A stretch of DNA of 16,570 bases, taken from assembly GCA_903970295.1 (NCBI GenBank), contig CAJCHQ010000711.1, positions 1 to 16,570 on the forward strand, read 5' to 3'. Position numbers and translations under genes: made by a program. Origin of the DNA: Bryobacterales bacterium. Its GTDB lineage: Bacteria; Cyanobacteriota; Vampirovibrionia; Obscuribacterales; Obscuribacteraceae. The notes beneath the pieces were generated by a model. The model was given only the letters and a program-made list of their open reading frames with translations, did no database searches and was not told where the DNA came from. Shown piece after piece: positions 8,211 to 15,792 of this stretch (positions are counted from its first letter, which is position 1; every line of letters starts with the position of its first letter).

Positions 8211-8522
8211 ATGTCCACTCTGCAAGAAGATGTTGTGCGCGAAAGCTTACGGACAGTGGTTGACCCGGAGATAGGCATCAACATTGTGGACCTCGGTCTG
8301 GTCTACGGCATCGATATCGAAGAAGACGGCAAAGTGGAAGTGCAGATGACATTGACCAGCCCTGCCTGCCCAATGGGTGGTGTGATTCAGGCGCAAGCGC
8401 ATCAAGCCGTGAAAAAATTACCCTGGGTGAAAGACGCCAAGATTCAGTTGGTCTGGGCACCGCGCTGGGATCCACGCGAAATGGCGAGCGAAGATGCCCG
8501 CATGGAACTAGGTATTCTGTAG
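8211..8522 (+). CDS. sufT: MIP18-family (DUF59) protein SufT
   Basis: This 103-residue protein consists of one MIP18/DUF59 domain, the family of SufT, PaaD and eukaryotic CIA2. Such proteins help to mature or deliver Fe-S clusters. The family motifs are DPEIGINIVDLGLVY at 18-32 and the conserved cysteine Cys53 in TLTSPACPMG. The tail WAPRWDPREMASEDARMELGI is as in the suf-associated subgroup rather than in PaaD, which has extra C-terminal cysteines. Nine bases separate it from sufU, and GGGGG at 8201-8205 gives a strong ribosome binding site with five T before the ATG. It closes the operon, as its homologue does in mycobacterial suf loci. The same domain starts the Mrp protein at the window end. 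Confidence 0.93.
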   Translation: MSTLQEDVVRESLRTVVDPEIGINIVDLGLVYGIDIEEDGKVEVQMTLTSPACPMGGVIQAQAHQAVKKLPWVKDAKIQLVWAPRWDPREMASEDARMELGIL

Positions 8523-8571
8523 AAGCACGGATCGTAAAAGTAGTGCTCGAACACTGGAACGCGGCATGCGA
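8523..8571. other. Convergent spacer after suf operon, no strong terminator
   Basis: These 49 bases lie between the tails of sufT and the acyltransferase gene. AGTG at 8542-8545 and CACT at 8552-8555 could form a four-pair hairpin, but no T-run follows on either strand. No intrinsic terminator is visible, so termination may depend on Rho or lie inside the opposing gene. Confidence 0.4.
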
Positions 8572-10422
8572 TTACTTGTTTTCGATCGGGACTAGAAGCC
8601 GTGTTCCATACGAATCACGGGGTCCGCGATCGATCGCTAACAATTTGATCGTCGGTTTCGAGTAAAGCGACAGCCCGATGGCTTTGAGTCCATTTACTTT
8701 TTCTGGCTCGACCTCAATTACGTCATGCCAGATCTGTCCGGCGTCAACTTTGTGCTTGTCCTCGTCTTGAAAATAATCTTGATAGCCGACGATTTTCCCC
8801 GATTGATCCAACAAATGAACAGCATTAACCAGCTCTAGACGTTGCTTCTTGAGGCTTTGCCAAACCAGGTCCAGATGCATGCCTCCGTCCCTCTCGCGGT
8901 GTTCGGACAAGCCCAGCAGTTTATATTGATCGCCGAATTGCACGTCTTTGATTTCTGGAACGCCATTTTGCAAAAGTGCCTCGCACTTAGGCTGATCGAC
9001 GAAGCGGAAGCGGTTGTACTCTTTCCTCACCTCTCCACGCACAACAACAAATAACAGAGCCAGTAGCAAAACTTCTACGACCGGTACCACTTTCAGCCAA
9101 TGTTTGCGCTCTTTCTCGGAGCCTTTGACCTTAGCCGGCTTGCCTTCGCCTTTGGAAAACCGATCGGCGAGAGCCAATATGCCTTTGCGACAGGGATTCT
9201 CGATCAGAACGAAATTCACCCGACCGAAGAGGAAAGAAACTACAGTGATCAAAGCTACGATCGACCAGACAGGCCAGTCGTTTAGATAATTCTTCTGGGC
9301 TGCAAATAAAGCGATGATGCTGACATGAAACAAGTAGACGGAAGGACTGAGTTCACCTAAGTGAACCAGCGCCTTTGAGCAAAGAAGTTTGGCTAGAAAG
9401 CCACTTTCAAAGGCCATGACCATGATCAGCAAAGCATATGCAGGAGCAGATCCGCAGTAGAACATCCAGACTCGATAAGGGCCGAGCCAACCATCCTGGC
9501 TGGGCCAGAAGGTGGGCAAAAATAGTGCCACGACAACTGCCGCGAGTGCCGCAACTTCTAACAGCGTGCCTTTCAGAACACTATCCGAAGAAGCGACAAC
9601 ATCATCTGAATATCGAGCAACAAGCTGGCGATAAAGCAAACAAGTGGCAATGCCGAGAGCAAACTCAAAAAGCCGACAAAGCGGATTGATATTGATGTAG
9701 AGCGGCGCGGTCATGCCATAGTCAGGCAATTGCGGCCATTTATCGGCATAGCAGAAGGGCACGCTGCACAAAGACAAAAGCAATGTCGCACCCAGAGCCA
9801 GAGACCAATTTTTGGTCACAGATCTGATCAAGAAAGGAAAACAAAGATAGAAGAAAAGCTCGGTCGAGATGCTCCAGCTAGGCACATTAAAAGCAAAAAT
9901 GACGCTGTCGTTGACCGTCCATGACTGCACAGCAAAGATGTGGGCGATGGCGATCGGCACAACATTTGGAATATTCAGGGCTAGAGGAACAAAAGCAATC
10001 GCAAGCAGAAAGCCAACGACATGGGTTGGCCAAATTCTGGCAATCCGAGCTAACAAAAATCGATCCGACTGACTGGCGTTTTCCAGTTTCGGATAAACGT
10101 AAGCCAGGATGAATCCAGACAGGACGAAGAAAAATGTGACTGTCTGTCCCCAGGCGAGGCCATTCTCCCAGAATTTGTCATAACAATTGAACGAGCCGGC
10201 GATGTGAAAAATAAGCAAAGCCATGCCGGCGAAAAATCTTAGGGACGTGAGCGCGTCCAGCTTCCTCGCTCTTTCTCTGGCAGCCGGCTGCCTGGGCGTA
10301 GTCAAAACACCGGTACTGCCTTGCAGCGCATTATTAATAGTGGTGTCAGCCAAAACCGTCAAATCGATACCCGTTCCTGAAGCCCAAAAACCACGATCGG
10401 CGGAAGAAGTCCGTGCGCTCAT
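8572..10422 (-). CDS. OafA/YrhL-type membrane acyltransferase with C-terminal accessory domain
   Basis: This is an acyltransferase-3 family membrane enzyme; relatives O-acetylate cell-surface sugars. From the ATG at 10422 it has 616 residues. The membrane part runs from about 55 to 415 with some ten hydrophobic segments. It contains the family motif R-X10-H (Arg62 and His73), and the FFFVLSGFIL segment. After a basic linker, another membrane helix at about 447-462 leads to some 150 soluble residues, probably outside the membrane. This tail (GDQYKLLGL, LVWQSL, HLLDQSGKIV) reads like a beta-sandwich seen at the end of some membrane glycosyltransferases. The first 50 residues are not hydrophobic and of unknown role. 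The start is uncertain: no clear ribosome binding site is visible, and TTG at 10458 or 10305 is possible. The acyl acceptor cannot be told. Confidence 0.87.
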   Translation of the reverse strand: MSARTSSADRGFWASGTGIDLTVLADTTINNALQGSTGVLTTPRQPAARERARKLDALTSLRFFAGMALLIFHIAGSFNCYDKFWENGLAWGQTVTFFFVLSGFILAYVYPKLENASQSDRFLLARIARIWPTHVVGFLLAIAFVPLALNIPNVVPIAIAHIFAVQSWTVNDSVIFAFNVPSWSISTELFFYLCFPFLIRSVTKNWSLALGATLLLSLCSVPFCYADKWPQLPDYGMTAPLYININPLCRLFEFALGIATCLLYRQLVARYSDDVVASSDSVLKGTLLEVAALAAVVVALFLPTFWPSQDGWLGPYRVWMFYCGSAPAYALLIMVMAFESGFLAKLLCSKALVHLGELSPSVYLFHVSIIALFAAQKNYLNDWPVWSIVALITVVSFLFGRVNFVLIENPCRKGILALADRFSKGEGKPAKVKGSEKERKHWLKVVPVVEVLLLALLFVVVRGEVRKEYNRFRFVDQPKCEALLQNGVPEIKDVQFGDQYKLLGLSEHRERDGGMHLDLVWQSLKKQRLELVNAVHLLDQSGKIVGYQDYFQDEDKHKVDAGQIWHDVIEVEPEKVNGLKAIGLSLYSKPTIKLLAIDRGPRDSYGTRLLVPIENK

Positions 10423-10566
10423 GCCAGCCGAAGACCGACCTCTTTGCAGCACAGACAAATCATCCCAAATAGCCGGGCGCCAATGAAGCCGAAAAGTTTA
10501 ATCCTGGATGTCAGAAATGTGCGATTCGGGCACCGAACACCCCTCGCTCGAGCGCTAAATTCAGGG

Positions 10567-10594
10567 GCGAAGAAATCCAGCTATTTTTCTTCGC
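10567..10594. repeat. 9-bp inverted repeat (hairpin)
   Basis: GCGAAGAAA at 10567-10575 and TTTCTTCGC at 10586-10594 are perfect reverse complements with a ten-base loop. A G-T wobble at 10566 and 10595 could extend the stem in RNA. No T-run follows on either strand, which argues against an ordinary terminator. Confidence 0.6.
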
Positions 10595-10607
10595 TCTGCT
10601 ACTGCCC

Positions 10608-10765
10608 TCTCGCCCGAACGTTACTCATTGCTAAGGACGCCAAGAGGTCGCCGCCAGCGAAAAAATCGCGCCGCGGCGGAATTCTTTCCGCCCAATTAAT
10701 GAAATCCCCCTAAACTGCCAGTAAACTGAAAACCGCCCACTGCAAATGTGATTGTTCGGGCGAGA
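10608..10765. repeat. 12-bp inverted repeat upstream of nucleoside hydrolase gene
   Basis: TCTCGCCCGAAC at 10608-10619 and GTTCGGGCGAGA at 10754-10765 are perfect reverse complements, 134 bases apart. The right arm ends ten bases before the ATG at 10776, so a bound protein or base pairing there could block ribosome access. A partial copy of the core, TTCGGGC, is at 10525-10531. Paired operators with looping is one reading. Confidence 0.55.
10675..10692. repeat. 7-bp stem with tetraloop
   Basis: GGCGGAA at 10675-10681 and TTCCGCC at 10686-10692 form a perfect stem closed by four bases. It is strong enough to fold in RNA. On the plus strand no U-run follows. On the minus strand a six-T run lies some eight bases beyond the stem, so weak termination of leftward transcripts is possible. 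Confidence 0.55.
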
Positions 10766-10775
10766 TAAGAAATCT

Positions 10776-11702
10776 ATGCGCAAACAAGTGTTACACAACC
10801 ATGACGGTCACGTAGATGACCTTCTCAGTTGCTTGCTTCTATGGTTGGCGCCCGAGGTCGAGTTGCACGCCGTGGGTATTACAAACGGCGACTGTATTGC
10901 CGATCAAGCGTATGAAGCAATGGTGAAAATCGCGACTTATCTCGACTTCGAAGGTGCCGAAATCTGCGTCACCGAAGACGACGTACCCAACGCCTTTCCA
11001 GATAACTGGCGCCGCGAAAGCTACATCATTAACGAACTGCCTCTTTTTAGCGAAAACGATTTTAAAAAACCTTATCAACAAGGAAAAGGACGCCGTCTCG
11101 AAGTGGTCTTTGGCGATTGCCTTTCTCATTCGAAAAATCCAGTCAGCATCGTTGCCACCTGCCCGCTGACAAATATCGCCAAGATGCTGCGCGCGCAACC
11201 GGAACTGGCCGAAAATATCTCTGAGCTAATCACCATGGCCGGTGCCTTCAACGTCAAAGGCAACGTCACCGAGCATGGCTGCGATGGATCGGCAGAATGG
11301 AATGTTTATGCGGATCCTAAAGCCTTCAAGGAAGTATTGGAATTGGTGCCGCATATGAAATTGATTCCACTGGATGTAACCAATACTCTTCCTGTAACTC
11401 CGGAATTTTTAGCTAAATTAGAAGCCCAGAGCGAAAAGTATCTGGCTTCGAGGCTGGCATCGAAACTGTTTTCACTGGTAAAAGGCTTCGAATATTTCTT
11501 CTGGGATACAGTCACTGCTGCCGCCGCTATCGATCCATCCATTTTCACTTACAAAGAAATGAAGATCGACATAGCTCTGCAGGGGCGCAGCATTGGCAAA
11601 ACCAGCACATCGATGTTTGGCGGTCGCAAGGTGCAGGTGGCTGTGCACGTAGATCGTGAGAAATTCGAACAACTAATTCTCTCAATTCTGTGTGCACGCT
11701 AA
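10776..11702 (+). CDS. Group II (IAG-type) purine nucleoside hydrolase
   Basis: Nucleoside hydrolases split ribonucleosides into base and ribose for salvage. This 308-residue protein has the N-terminal calcium site as Asp10, Asp14 and Asp15 in NHDGHVDD. The motif NAFPDNW (Trp78), AEWN (Asn176), LDVTNTLPV (200-206) and the pair Trp243-Asp244 in FFWDTVTAAAAID follow. In the Trypanosoma vivax IAG enzyme, two tryptophans (83 and 260) stack on the purine and Asp261 binds calcium; both have counterparts here, so purine preference is likely. Group I enzymes carry His-Asp at the last site. Asn8 replaces the usual first Asp of the DxDxxxDD motif, which may alter calcium binding. A TTG at 10752 would add eight residues covering the inverted repeat, so ATG was chosen. 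No other salvage gene is nearby. No signal peptide is seen. Confidence 0.88.
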   Translation: MRKQVLHNHDGHVDDLLSCLLLWLAPEVELHAVGITNGDCIADQAYEAMVKIATYLDFEGAEICVTEDDVPNAFPDNWRRESYIINELPLFSENDFKKPYQQGKGRRLEVVFGDCLSHSKNPVSIVATCPLTNIAKMLRAQPELAENISELITMAGAFNVKGNVTEHGCDGSAEWNVYADPKAFKEVLELVPHMKLIPLDVTNTLPVTPEFLAKLEAQSEKYLASRLASKLFSLVKGFEYFFWDTVTAAAAIDPSIFTYKEMKIDIALQGRSIGKTSTSMFGGRKVQVAVHVDREKFEQLILSILCAR

Positions 11703-11749
11703 CAGTCCTTTTACCCGCCCGTGCTTAAATAGGTTTGGTAATGGCTAGC

Positions 11750-11762
11750 GGCTGATTCAGCC
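11750..11762. repeat. Palindrome just before murJ start
   Basis: GGCTGA-T-TCAGCC is a perfect 6-bp dyad ending four bases before the murJ ATG at 11767. It occupies the place where a ribosome binding site should be, and no such site is visible. It could be a repressor site or an RNA stem limiting translation. Confidence 0.45.
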
Positions 11763-11766
11763 AGAT

Positions 11767-13677
11767 ATGACAAATATCAAAGCACCTCTAAAAAGCTGCA
11801 AAAGTTGTGGGGCAAGCAACGGACTTTTAGTCACTGTCTGCACTCGATGCAACGCTGTCCTGCCCGATTCAGGCAAATTGCCATTCGGCGCAGTCGAAAA
11901 GACAGAAGATGCAATGGATCTGGCAGCCGCAACCAATCTGCCGAACGAGGGCGAGACAGCCGGCTTAACAGCAGAAGAAAATACGGCTGAAGTCGTTGGC
12001 AAAGAAAAGCGTCCTAACTTTGGCAAAACATTTGGCTTGGTCGCTATCCTGACAGTGCTGTCGAAATTCATCGGCTTCGCCCGCGACGTGATCGTCGCCA
12101 GCGCCTATGGGACAGGCGCTCTAGCCGAAGCCTACAACTATGCTTATGCCTTTACCGGCAACATCTTGATTTTGTTCGGCGGACTCGGCGGTCCTTTCCA
12201 TTCGGCTACAGTGGCTGTGCTTTCACGCGAAAAAGACAAGCCTGAATCGGGTCTCTTAATGGCTCAAGTCATGCTCGCGACTTCGATATTGCTTGGCACA
12301 TTGAGCATCGCCCTTTTCTTCATGGCACCGTATTTGATGCACGCACTGGCTGGACAGTACACCGCTGCCGGTCACAGCAGCACCGACGTCGAAACTTTTT
12401 TACGAGAGTTTAGCCTCCAGTTGAAATGGATGTCTCCTCTGGTTTTGATTGCTGGTTTGATTGGTGTTACTTACGGCATTCTCAACGTCTACGACAGAGT
12501 GACGATGCCGTCTCTCTCCCCAGCCATAGCCAGTTTAGCAATCATCGTCGCTGTCGCATTTTTCAGCGGCGACCAATCATCATCTCTACCACTGGCGATA
12601 GCCTCCCTGGTCGGTGCCTGCGGTCAATTAGTCGCGCAGCTTCCAGACCTCGCTCGCTGTAGACTGCCCTGGCGCTTTTCCTGGAAGCCGGCGCCCGAAC
12701 TCAAGCACTATCTGGCCATGCTTTGGCCTGCCTGTCTTGGTACTTTGATCGGGCAGGTGACGATGTATGTTGATATCTTCTTTTGCTCCCAGATTGGAGA
12801 AGGCAGTTGGACAGCCATCGTCAGCGCCAACCGCCTCGTTCAATTACCGTTGGGTATATTGACCACGGCCATGCTCGTGCCCATGCTGCCCAGATTTGGC
12901 GAACTCGCCCATAAAGAAGATTTTGCCGCTTTGAAAACCGAGTACGGGCGCGCCTTGCGCTTCATGGTCTTTCTCTCGATGCCTCTGGCAGCCCTTCTTT
13001 TTGCGCTGCCCAAGCCGATCGTCCACGCCTTATTCGAACGCCACAACTTTACAGCGACTTCAACCGCTCTGGTTTCTGCAGCGCTATTCGGCCTTGTGCC
13101 GTCGATTGTTTTCTATGTCGGCCGCGATCTGATCACCCGCGTGTTTTATGCCATGAAAGATTCGAAAACGCCATACTATGTGGCGCTAGTGGCGATTCTG
13201 GTAAAAGCCTTTCTCGACTACGTAGTCGTCGCCAAATTCGGGCCAATCTCACAATTTTTGGGTTTCAACATCGCTCGCAGCGACTATCCTTTCTGGCAGG
13301 TGGGTGGACTGTCACTGGCCACTACATTGATCACAATTATGAATCTGTCGCTGCTCACTATCTTGCTCAGGCGCGCAATCGGCAAACTAGGCTTATGGAA
13401 GACACTCAAGCCGATGGCATTCATGCTCATTTCGGGCACCATCTGTGGTGCAGCAAGCCTGGCAGTTTTCACCGGATTGATGCACAATCTAGGCCATGCC
13501 GATATGGATTTGAGCCGAGTCAGCACTCTGCATTCAATCTGCTTCGTCGGCGTCAGTTGTGTGGTCGGAGGGTTGGCTTATCTCATTGCCTGCATCCTTT
13601 TCAAGCTGGAAGAGTTAGACATGCTCAAGCGCAGATTGCCCGCTTCAGCCCTGAAAGCCCTGCGCCTCGATCGATAG
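11767..13677 (+). CDS. murJ: MurJ-type lipid II flippase with N-terminal zinc ribbon
   Basis: MurJ (MviN) moves lipid II across the inner membrane for peptidoglycan synthesis. The 636-residue product is longer than usual (E. coli 511). The first 85 residues are an addition: CKSCG at 11-15 and CTRCN at 25-29 give four cysteines in a CxxC-x10-CxxC zinc ribbon, followed by an acidic, alanine-rich linker. The flippase core starts near 86, with SKFIGFARD at 99-107; Arg106 matches a conserved arginine of the first membrane segment. About 14 hydrophobic segments follow up to 615, and the tail is basic. It is a MOP-family protein; an O-antigen or polysaccharide flippase is a less likely alternative. 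No ribosome binding site precedes the ATG; a palindrome lies there instead. It starts 64 bases after the hydrolase gene, so cotranscription is possible. Confidence 0.88.
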   Translation: MTNIKAPLKSCKSCGASNGLLVTVCTRCNAVLPDSGKLPFGAVEKTEDAMDLAAATNLPNEGETAGLTAEENTAEVVGKEKRPNFGKTFGLVAILTVLSKFIGFARDVIVASAYGTGALAEAYNYAYAFTGNILILFGGLGGPFHSATVAVLSREKDKPESGLLMAQVMLATSILLGTLSIALFFMAPYLMHALAGQYTAAGHSSTDVETFLREFSLQLKWMSPLVLIAGLIGVTYGILNVYDRVTMPSLSPAIASLAIIVAVAFFSGDQSSSLPLAIASLVGACGQLVAQLPDLARCRLPWRFSWKPAPELKHYLAMLWPACLGTLIGQVTMYVDIFFCSQIGEGSWTAIVSANRLVQLPLGILTTAMLVPMLPRFGELAHKEDFAALKTEYGRALRFMVFLSMPLAALLFALPKPIVHALFERHNFTATSTALVSAALFGLVPSIVFYVGRDLITRVFYAMKDSKTPYYVALVAILVKAFLDYVVVAKFGPISQFLGFNIARSDYPFWQVGGLSLATTLITIMNLSLLTILLRRAIGKLGLWKTLKPMAFMLISGTICGAASLAVFTGLMHNLGHADMDLSRVSTLHSICFVGVSCVVGGLAYLIACILFKLEELDMLKRRLPASALKALRLDR

Positions 13678-13688
13678 AAAGTTTTCGA

Positions 13689-14243
13689 TTAGCGCTCGGA
13701 AAGAATTTTTTCCATAAAAGTCACATCCAGCCAGCGCTCGAATTTGCGCCCCACTTCTTTCATTTCGCCGACTCTTTCAAAACCGTGACGCTCAGCCAAT
13801 TTAATGCTGGCAATATTCTCGCTGCAGGCGATACTGAGCACAGCGTGGTAGCCGCTGTTTTCTGCGCTTTTCATCAATGCCGCGAAAAGCCTTTCACCAT
13901 GCCCCATGCCCGTTTTTTCGTGAGATAGATAAATCGATAATTCCACCGTGCCGGCATAACCGCAGCGCGTGTTATAAGCCGATAGACTAGCCCAACCAAT
14001 CACCGCTCCATCTTCGACCAGTGAAAGAATCGGGTGACCGCTTTGCTCGTGACTTTTAAACCAGGCCAGTCGATTCTCCTCGCTCTCGTGCACCAACGCG
14101 AAAGTGGCGCTCGAGTTACCCACATAGTGATTGTAAATGCAATTGATTTGCGGCAAATCAGCCACAGACGCAGGACGGATCGTCACGGAAATTGCTTTTA
14201 GATCTGCATGCGGCGTATTTTTCATTGGCAATGATTCTAGCAT
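13689..14243 (-). CDS. GNAT N-acetyltransferase, phosphinothricin/methionine sulfoximine acetyltransferase-like
   Basis: This 184-residue cytoplasmic protein has the GNAT fold and resembles the Pat/MnaT (YncA) branch, which acetylates the amino group of phosphinothricin, methionine sulfoximine or related amino acids with acetyl-CoA. It opens the domain with TIRPASVADLPQI at 21-33. The branch signature VELSIYLS lies at 100-107, the CoA-binding loop TGMGHG at 111-116, and the C-terminal HGFERVGEMKEVGRKFERW at 153-171 is typical. Its natural substrate may be another amino-acid-like compound. The start is the ATG at 14243; an ATG at 14225 would remove six residues, and neither has a good ribosome binding site. 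It meets murJ tail to tail with an 11-base gap. Confidence 0.85.
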   Translation of the reverse strand: MLESLPMKNTPHADLKAISVTIRPASVADLPQINCIYNHYVGNSSATFALVHESEENRLAWFKSHEQSGHPILSLVEDGAVIGWASLSAYNTRCGYAGTVELSIYLSHEKTGMGHGERLFAALMKSAENSGYHAVLSIACSENIASIKLAERHGFERVGEMKEVGRKFERWLDVTFMEKILSER

Positions 14244-14355
14244 TTCATCAGCCGGTTTTCAAAAACACACCGCAGGTGGTATCACTCGCGACGGCACTCA
14301 AAGTCCCACGCTGGCCACAAAACATCGCTGGCAAAAGCCTTCAGGGTAAATCTAC

Positions 14356-14384
14356 TTGACAGCCGGTAGCCAAGCCTGTAGCTT
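14356..14384 (+). promoter_or_regulatory. Candidate promoter of TPR gene
   Basis: A perfect -35 box TTGACA at 14356-14361 is followed, after 17 bases, by TAGCTT at 14379-14384, a modest -10 match. The -10 box lies within a 6-bp inverted repeat (CCAAGC at 14370-14375 and GCTTGG at 14381-14386). AGCCGGT at 14361-14367 also has a complement at 14414-14420. The spacer 14244-14451 holds no gene. Confidence 0.5.
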
Positions 14385-14451
14385 GGGTTTGAGCACTTCC
14401 CGCCCGACTCCCGACCGGCTTCCGCAATAGTGTGCTTAAAAGAGGGCACTC

Positions 14452-15792
14452 GTGGCCGACAATTTGGAAAACGAAGCGCCTGTCGCGAAAAGCAAATTCG
14501 AAGCTTTCCGCACCTTCATGCGGGAAAGAGTCGTGGGTGACCCGCATTTTGTTTGGTATCGCCGGGGCATGTGGGCAGTTTCAATAATGTATTCAGCCTG
14601 GCTGATTCTGCAAAGCGTGCCATTCTACAATTACATCAATGAGGGTGAGAAAGCTTATCTGCGCGGCGATTACAGCACTGCCGAGCAACGATTATTAGGC
14701 GCAGTCAGACAGTCGGACAGATTCGAAGACAATGATCCCAGGCGCGCTCGTGCCCTGAATAATCTGGCCGAACTCTATCGCACTCTCGGTCGTTATGCTG
14801 AAGCAGAGCCATTTTTCAAAATGACGATCGAGATCGCCAAACATAATCCCAATCGCACCCAAGAATTACCGATAGCTATGAGCAACCTGGCCCATCTTTA
14901 TCGCGATCAGGGCAGATACGCAGAGTCTGAAGCGACCTTCAAAAAAGCCTTGGAAATTTGGGACGCCACGGTAAAAAATGACGACTTGCCGCTGCACGCG
15001 AGCATTCTCAATGGGCTGGGCAAATTGCGGCGCGATGAGGGCAATTACGCCGATGCAGAAAATTACTATCGCAAAGCGCTCAAGATCAAATACAAGAATT
15101 ATGGCAACAACGATGTCCAGATCGCCGAGATGCTCGACAATCTAGGCGGTGTTTGCCGCGACGAAGGCAAGTTGGACGAAGCGGAGATGTTTTACAAACG
15201 AGCGCTGTGGATGGATCAATATGCCCTCGGTCCGAAACACCCAGACACGGCCACTGACATGAACAACCTAGCCGGCTTGTATCGCGAAGAAAAACATTTC
15301 AAGATTTCGCAACCCCTGTTCGAAAATGCGCTCGCCATCCGCAAACAAACCCTTGGTCCCAACCATCCGCTGGTGGCCAAAACTCTTTGCGGACTGGCAC
15401 AATTGCACGCTCAAACTGGCGATCCCATTGAGGCCGAAAAACTATTGAAAGAGGCTCTGGCGATTCAGACCGACACCTTGGGCGCAGAACACCCTGATAC
15501 GGCAACGACCCAAGACATGCTCGGTTGCCTCAAATTGGAGCAGGGCAAAATCGCAGAAGCGAAGGATTATCTCCAAGTTTCTTACAACACGCGGCGAAAA
15601 ATCTTATCTGCCCAACATCCGGATCTGGGCATCAGCTTGCTCAATCAATCCAAGCTGGCCATGAAAGAAGGACGTAAACAAGAAGCATTAGCCTTGTGCA
15701 AGAGCTCAATCGTGACGCTGACGGCATCTCTGGGAGAAAATCATCCCACCACAAAACTGGCTAAAGCCGACCTCAAAGCCATGAGCGGCTAG
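14452..15792 (+). CDS. Membrane-anchored TPR protein, kinesin-light-chain-like repeats
   Basis: This 446-residue protein has a cytoplasmic or N-in stub of about 38 residues, one hydrophobic segment at about 40-58 and then tetratricopeptide repeats to the end. About nine repeats are visible, starting near 63, 101, 142, 184, 227, 269, 311, 352 and 395. Spacing is about 42, not 34, as in kinesin light chain-type TPRs, with helix starts such as ALNNLAELYRTLGRYAEAE. The LGxxHPxTA links between later repeats (about 259-267, 301-309, 343-351) support this. Such arrays bind other proteins; partner and process are unknown. The GTG start is supported by GAGGG at 14442-14446, five bases before. No enzyme domain or sensor is attached. 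The gene stands alone between a minus-strand acetyltransferase and mrp. Confidence 0.88.
   Translation: MADNLENEAPVAKSKFEAFRTFMRERVVGDPHFVWYRRGMWAVSIMYSAWLILQSVPFYNYINEGEKAYLRGDYSTAEQRLLGAVRQSDRFEDNDPRRARALNNLAELYRTLGRYAEAEPFFKMTIEIAKHNPNRTQELPIAMSNLAHLYRDQGRYAESEATFKKALEIWDATVKNDDLPLHASILNGLGKLRRDEGNYADAENYYRKALKIKYKNYGNNDVQIAEMLDNLGGVCRDEGKLDEAEMFYKRALWMDQYALGPKHPDTATDMNNLAGLYREEKHFKISQPLFENALAIRKQTLGPNHPLVAKTLCGLAQLHAQTGDPIEAEKLLKEALAIQTDTLGAEHPDTATTQDMLGCLKLEQGKIAEAKDYLQVSYNTRRKILSAQHPDLGISLLNQSKLAMKEGRKQEALALCKSSIVTLTASLGENHPTTKLAKADLKAMSG

Larger units (their letters stand above)
10423..10775. promoter_or_regulatory. Divergent spacer rich in inverted repeats
   Basis: This 353-base stretch separates the acyltransferase gene from the nucleoside hydrolase gene; no convincing protein gene is present. 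It holds a row of dyads: TTCGG/CCGAA at 10525-10537, the palindrome CGCTCGAGCG at 10545-10554, a 9-bp stem at 10567-10594, a 12-bp pair of arms at 10608-10619 and 10754-10765, and a 7-bp stem at 10675-10692. TAAACTG occurs twice, at 10711-10717 and 10722-10728, 11 bases apart. No stem carries a directly adjoining T-run, so operators or an untranslated RNA are more likely than terminators. Promoters for both flanking genes should lie here. Confidence 0.55.

Noticed and set aside
10444..10713. An 89-codon plus-strand frame in the dyad-rich spacer
   Set aside because: It begins with a rare TTG inside the upstream region of the acyltransferase gene, is rich in Ser, Arg and Lys without a pattern, and runs through the hairpins.
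13395..13928. Plus-strand frame of 177 codons spanning the end of murJ and the opposite strand of the acetyltransferase gene
   Set aside because: Both overlapped genes are well supported by motifs, and the translated product has no family features.
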